Below are positions 60,130 through 64,000 of a stretch of DNA of 64,000 bases, in pieces. Below the pieces are notes generated by a model. The model was not told the origin of the DNA and searched no databases. It saw only the letters and a list, made by a program, of their open reading frames with translations. The position numbers were made by a program, and so were the translations under genes. Source of the stretch: an uncultured Lachnospiraceae bacterium (GTDB lineage Bacteria; Bacillota; Clostridia; Lachnospirales; Lachnospiraceae); the NCBI GenBank assembly GCA_910577045.1, contig CAJTLB010000010.1:68157-132156 (forward strand), written 5' to 3'. The stretch's first letter is position 1. Each line of letters begins with the position of its first letter.

Positions 60130-60546
60130 ATGGAGGAAAATTGTATTTTTTGTAAAATTGCAGATGGAGAAATTCCATCAAAAACATTATATGAGGATGA
60201 TATGTTTCGGGTAATTCTGGATATTAACCCTGCTTCAAAAGGCCATGCACTGATTCTTACAAAGAAACATTTTAAGAATATTTATGAAATGGATAATGTA
60301 ACGGCATCAGAAGTGTTTGTATTGGCAAAACGTATGGCCAAGGCAATGACAGAGGCATTAGGTTGTAATGGCTTTAATATTGTACAAAATAATGGGGAAG
60401 TTGCTGGGCAGACAGTATTTCATTTTCATTTGCATCTTATTCCACGCTATACAAATGATGGTATTCAACTTAATATGGAAGGAAAAGAAGCAAAGGATTA
60501 TAATTTAGATGATATACAAGCAATAATTCTTCAGAAAATGAGGTAA
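60130..60546 (+). CDS. HIT-family nucleotide hydrolase
   Basis: The 138-residue protein has the histidine-triad signature HFHLHLIPR near residue 97 and a zinc-binding CIFCKIADGEIPS at the N-terminus. HIT proteins split nucleoside phosphoramidates or dinucleotides. AAAGGAG precedes the ATG. It is monocistronic by appearance, with a large terminator after it that it shares with murG. Confidence 0.95.
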   Translation: MEENCIFCKIADGEIPSKTLYEDDMFRVILDINPASKGHALILTKKHFKNIYEMDNVTASEVFVLAKRMAKAMTEALGCNGFNIVQNNGEVAGQTVFHFHLHLIPRYTNDGIQLNMEGKEAKDYNLDDIQAIILQKMR

Positions 60547-60548
60547 TA

Positions 60549-60660
60549 GAAAAAGCTGGGATGCCACAAAATATAATTCTTTTACAATATATTATAAATA
60601 TTTTATATATTTATATTAGATATTGTAAGAATTTACTATTTTGTAACAGCCCAGTTTTTT
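60549..60660. terminator. Long bidirectional terminator between the HIT gene and murG
   Basis: AAAAAGCTGGG (from 60550) pairs with CCCAGTTTTTT at the other end. An extended inner helix pairs ACAAAATATAATTCTT... with its complement near 60625-60650. It is a single stem-loop of about 110 bases with A and T runs on its outsides. Confidence 0.8.
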
Positions 60661-60671
60661 AGGTAAGGCTA

Positions 60672-61748
60672 TTATTTGCTTACGTTTGGAGTAGTTTCTA
60701 CAATTAAATCTGTAATAATCTGAACCCCATTTGTCTGGGTACTTTGCCCCATAGCATAAATATAACTTTTTCGGTTTGCATAAACTTCATGTACAGCAGA
60801 AAGAAGGGTTTTATCTGTTAATTTTTCTTCTTGTAGTACTTTGCTAAATCCTTGTTTTTCATATGATGCAGCATTTAAAAGTTGGTCTCCCCTGCTGGCT
60901 GCTGTAGATAATGGGATAAGGATATTAGGCTTTCTAAGGGTAAGAATTTCACAGATAGCATTTGCCCCAGCCCGTGATATAATAAGGTCAGAAGCAGCAA
61001 ATATATCTTTTAATTCATTTTTTACATATTCAAATTGGGCATAACCAGGCGTGCTTATTAAGGAATTATCTATGTTTCCTTTTCCACATAAATGTATAAT
61101 TTGGTAGGTAGTAAGAAGCTTTGGAAGAATGGAACGCACAGCTTGGTTAATAGCTTTAGAACCTTGGCTACCTCCCATAATACAAATAACAGGTTTTTTA
61201 TCTGATAACCCAGCAAAAGAAAGCCCTGACAACCGGATACCTTTCATAAGTTCAGCACGTATTGGGGAGCCAGATAAAACAGCCTTTCCTTCAGGTAATT
61301 GCTGCACTGTTTCTGGGAAATTACAACATACCTTCGTGGCTAATGGGATAGCTAATTTATTGGCTAATCCTGGTGTCATATCAGATTCATGTATAATAAC
61401 TGGTATATGGCAATGTTTTGCAGCAAAGACTACTGGGACAGATACAAAACCACCTTTTGAAAATATAATATCTGGCTTTAAACGTTTTAGTAGTTTCTTT
61501 GCTTCATAATAACCTTTTAGAACACGGAAAGGGTCCGTAAAATTTTTGATATCTAAGTAACGGCGAAGTTTACCAGAGGATATACCATAATAGGGAATTC
61601 CCTGTTCTTCTATAAGTTTTCTTTCAATGCCCTGATAGGAACCAATATAAAAGATTTTATAGTTAGCTTTTTTTAAGCTAGGCAATAAGGCGATATTTGG
61701 TGTAACATGGCCTGCTGTGCCTCCTCCGGTTAAAACAATTCGTTTCAT
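60672..61748 (-). CDS. murG: MurG N-acetylglucosaminyltransferase
   Basis: MurG transfers GlcNAc from UDP-GlcNAc to lipid I to make lipid II at the inner face of the membrane. The 358-residue protein has the GT-B fold motifs: GGGTAGHVTP near residue 8, the donor-site GGSQGSKAIN near 190, and a SRAGANAICEI loop near 258. The start follows an AAAGGGTT site and is only 13 bases past the TSCPD gene on the same strand. Confidence 0.96.
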   Translation of the reverse strand: MKRIVLTGGGTAGHVTPNIALLPSLKKANYKIFYIGSYQGIERKLIEEQGIPYYGISSGKLRRYLDIKNFTDPFRVLKGYYEAKKLLKRLKPDIIFSKGGFVSVPVVFAAKHCHIPVIIHESDMTPGLANKLAIPLATKVCCNFPETVQQLPEGKAVLSGSPIRAELMKGIRLSGLSFAGLSDKKPVICIMGGSQGSKAINQAVRSILPKLLTTYQIIHLCGKGNIDNSLISTPGYAQFEYVKNELKDIFAASDLIISRAGANAICEILTLRKPNILIPLSTAASRGDQLLNAASYEKQGFSKVLQEEKLTDKTLLSAVHEVYANRKSYIYAMGQSTQTNGVQIITDLIVETTPNVSK

Positions 61749-61761
61749 AGAATAACCCTTT

Positions 61762-62007
61762 CTACTGCTGATTTAGATAAGCTTTTAAAGCATGGGCAAG
61801 CTGATCTGGGCAGGAGGTTCCCTTCATGCCACATGGAATTCCTTCTAAACGGTGGATGACATCATGGATTTCCATGCCTTCTACTAAGGAAGCGACCCCT
61901 TTTGTATTTCCTGCACAGCCTCCAACAAATTCAACAGACTTTAAAATATTGTTTTCTACCTCAAAATTGATTTCGCGGGAACAAGTTCCCTTTGTCTTAT
62001 AATTCAT
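61762..62007 (-). CDS. TSCPD-domain protein
   Basis: The 81-residue protein matches the TSCPD family, named from its C-terminal motif (here TSCPDQLAHAL near residue 65), with a GGCAGNTKGVASLVEG segment near 29 and several conserved cysteines. The small domain also occurs in ribonucleotide reductase fusions; as a stand-alone protein its role is unknown, likely metal binding. The start is set at ATG 62007 because AGGAG (plus bases 62016-62020) sits eight bases upstream; a GTG three codons earlier overlaps that site. It is likely co-transcribed with murG. Confidence 0.88.
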   Translation of the reverse strand: MNYKTKGTCSREINFEVENNILKSVEFVGGCAGNTKGVASLVEGMEIHDVIHRLEGIPCGMKGTSCPDQLAHALKAYLNQQ

Positions 62008-62748
62008 TATATTCACTCCTTTAAAAAAAATAGCTTAAATTAAAAAAATATTAATTATATTACACTTGTATGTTATAGAATAACATAAAGTGATAAAAAA
62101 TGCAATTATAGAAAAGTCTATAATTTGTAAAAGTAATAGTTAAAAAATATAAATTAAGGTTTTAATAATTAATTAGTAAATCATTACAGATATTCAATTT
62201 TATTTTGTTAAAAAATTGAATATTTCGACTTTAAATTCTGCTTGTTTTAAATAATAGACAAAAACACACTTTTTTGAGGGATAATGATCCAGTATGCTTT
62301 AATTCCAGCGTTTGTATAAAGGTTTAGTTTCTGTATATAATTATGGCTAAAATTACTTGAAGATATATTTTAATAATCCAATCACGGATTTCTGCGTATC
62401 TGTTTATTCTAATAAATATGAATAGTTTAGCTTATAGTAATCTTAAAATACCTAATTTTTAGTTTTGGTATGTTTACCTACCATATATTGTATATAATTA
62501 CAAAAAAATGTTTGAAAGGCCTGTTTTTTATATTTTGAATTTGAAATAGAAGGGGATCATTTCTTAGGGTTACTTTTTGGATGGTTATAAAAAAAGAATG
62601 AAAAAAGGGCGTAAACCTTGATTTTGATTATACAAAAGGTACATTTTTATATGTAAAGAAATGTATCTTTACTTTTAGAAAATAAGAATGATAAAATATT
62701 AACATAGTGGCAATATGTTCCAAAATAAAAATGTTAGGAGGAGAGGGT
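62008..62748. other. Long AT-rich non-coding region
   Basis: This 741-base stretch holds no gene with a ribosome site. A weak promoter TTTACT (62668-62673), 18-base spacer, TAAAAT (62692-62697) and a GGAGGAGAGGG ribosome site precede the next gene. The rest is unusually AT-rich, with short runs of A and T and no clear hairpin or repeat. Confidence 0.5.
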
Positions 62749-64000
62749 ATGGTAAAACGAACTACCATAAAGAAATTTAAAAAAGTGCTAGCAGGCATGT
62801 TGTCAGCACTTATGGTAATTTCTTGTGCGGATTCTATGTATGTGTCCGCGGATATGACAGGCTCAAAAAACCAACCAGGGGGAGTAACAACGGACAGTGT
62901 AAAGTTACAAGAAATTACACTGGAGCTTGACATGGCAGATGGCCTTGTGACCGGAGAGACTTATTTAGATGATATGGTTAGTGTAGACATGAATATGCCT
63001 TACACAGAGGAAGAAGCCATAATGTCAAATTCAGAGCTAACAGTTCCCGGATATATACAGGGAGAGGAGCCTTTGGAGGAAGAAGAGGCAGGGGCATTGC
63101 TCCGTTTTGTGCCAGACTATGATGGGACAATCCAGGTAGCCGGGCAGTTGGAAGAAGGACAACATTTCCAAATCTCACAGGTAATGGAAGTCTCTGCAGT
63201 TACTGGAAGTGCAGCAAAAGTAGTGTTCGATTATGAGAACATTGATAAAAAATCAGATATCCTATTTGATGAATTTGAAGTAAAGGCAGATGAAACCTAT
63301 TATATTGGCGCAGATAAAGGAAATATGAGGTTTTATCAGTTCAATTATACATATAAGGGATATGTGGATGCAGGGATTAATTTAATAGCAGAAAATGAAA
63401 AGACAATTGATCTAATAGCATTGTTAAATGCAAGTGCTAATAACAAAATAGTACCAGCAGAAACTTATATAAATGGGCAAGTTAAATTAGAAAAAGATTT
63501 AACATTAGAAGTACGCGAGAAAGGTGATAAGCCATTTTATGATGCAACGACAAAAAAGGAGATAACTGGTAAAGAAACAAAACTTCGTGCTAAGATTGGT
63601 GGTAAAAAATCAGATACTATACAGTTTATGCCAAAGTATAATGGGACAATACAGATAGCAGGGCAGATTGATGCTTCACAAGATCCTAATAAACGTGTAT
63701 TAAAAGTATATGAGGAAGATAGCACTGGAGAAAAAGTAATATATTCGTATGAACATACAGGTGATGCGAAAAACTTTGTATTTGAAGAAATCAAAGTAGA
63801 AGTAGGAAAAACCTATTATATGGCAGAATATAATGTTGCAGCTGATGGGAAAGAATCAGGAAAAACAGCATATATTTATGAAATTATCTACGCCTATGAA
63901 GAGACAGTACAAACAGAACCAAAAGAAGATAATTTAATAGAGCAATTAAATGCAAGTGCTAATAACAAAATAGTACCAGCAGAAACTTATATAAATGGGC
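62749..64000 (+). CDS. Secreted surface protein with internal repeats, C-terminus beyond the window
   Basis: At least 417 residues are present, open at base 64000. A basic signal peptide with hydrophobic core (about residues 14-34, SADM-type end) starts it, so it is exported. It is acidic, Thr-rich and mostly beta. Repeats of about 150 residues are visible: MPKYNGTIQIAGQ-like and YYIGADK/YYMAEY-like elements recur, and a NASANNKIVPAETYING segment is present twice. The DNA of that segment is identical over 55 bases (63424-63478 and 63946-64000), implying recent duplication. It resembles adhesin or carbohydrate-binding surface proteins of gut Firmicutes. GGAGGAGAGGGT precedes the ATG. Confidence 0.8.
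   Translation, partial: MVKRTTIKKFKKVLAGMLSALMVISCADSMYVSADMTGSKNQPGGVTTDSVKLQEITLELDMADGLVTGETYLDDMVSVDMNMPYTEEEAIMSNSELTVPGYIQGEEPLEEEEAGALLRFVPDYDGTIQVAGQLEEGQHFQISQVMEVSAVTGSAAKVVFDYENIDKKSDILFDEFEVKADETYYIGADKGNMRFYQFNYTYKGYVDAGINLIAENEKTIDLIALLNASANNKIVPAETYINGQVKLEKDLTLEVREKGDKPFYDATTKKEITGKETKLRAKIGGKKSDTIQFMPKYNGTIQIAGQIDASQDPNKRVLKVYEEDSTGEKVIYSYEHTGDAKNFVFEEIKVEVGKTYYMAEYNVAADGKESGKTAYIYEIIYAYEETVQTEPKEDNLIEQLNASANNKIVPAETYING
63424..64000 (+). repeat. Exact 55-nt repeat pair in the surface protein gene
   Basis: Bases 63424-63478 and 63946-64000 are identical, 522 bases apart and in frame. The second copy may extend past the window. They encode the same AANNKIVPAETYING-type segment, so recombination could vary repeat number. 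Confidence 0.9.

Overview
The window reads as an AT-rich chromosome segment of a low-G+C Gram-positive bacterium of the Clostridia, most likely a gut Lachnospiraceae. Supporting signs are strong AGGAGG ribosome binding sites, sigma-A promoters (TTGNNN-17-TATAAT), a SAM-I riboswitch ahead of metK, the cdaA/ybbR/HPr/glmM cluster, and a clostridial Tad (type IVb) pilus locus. The species assignment is inference; no rRNA or tRNA gene is seen.

Layout. 1-1.97 kb: a BlaR1/BlaI-type sensor-repressor pair, richer in G+C than everything after it and probably the edge of an acquired element. 2-7 kb: transglutaminase-like protein, a lipoprotein gene broken by one amber codon, a DUF362 protein, riboswitch-controlled metK and a bacteriohemerythrin. 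7-11 kb: a hemolysin-III-type membrane protein, then a three-gene operon (VTC polyphosphate-polymerase-like, DUF4956, CotH kinase). 11-13.7 kb: a decayed gene, an unrecognised membrane protein, a structured gene-poor stretch with one copy of a 38-nt dispersed repeat, and a suppressor-of-fused protein. 13.9-24.3 kb: four large overlapping genes, namely a surface von Willebrand A protein, a tubulin-like protein and two unrecognised membrane proteins. This is the best candidate for an undescribed system, and it runs directly into pth and mfd. 28.4-35.2 kb: serine hydrolase, acetyltransferase, a small conserved protein, an Rpn-like nuclease with tandem repeats, and a NACHT-type STAND NTPase with pentapeptide-like and WD40-like repeats. 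35.4-40 kb: lipoprotein, pyrG, a radical SAM protein and a PadR regulator.

40.3-46.9 kb: two conserved membrane proteins, then cdaA (c-di-AMP synthesis), ybbR/cdaR, an HPr-like protein, glmM and a glycosyltransferase, a cell-envelope and second-messenger block. 47.3-58.1 kb: a long same-strand Tad pilus operon with two A24 prepilin peptidases (the first carries a frameshift in a T7 tract), TadZ, TadA, TadB, TadC, a Flp pilin, DUF5702, a TadE-like pseudopilin with two zinc-site-like modules, a second TadE, a DUF6382 protein and a rhomboid protease. 58.2-64 kb: flavodoxin-SCP2 protein, a histidine kinase overlapping it tail to tail, HIT protein, murG, a TSCPD protein, an AT-rich gap and the start of a repeat-bearing secreted surface protein cut by the window end.

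All family calls come from reading motifs in the translations; no database search was run.
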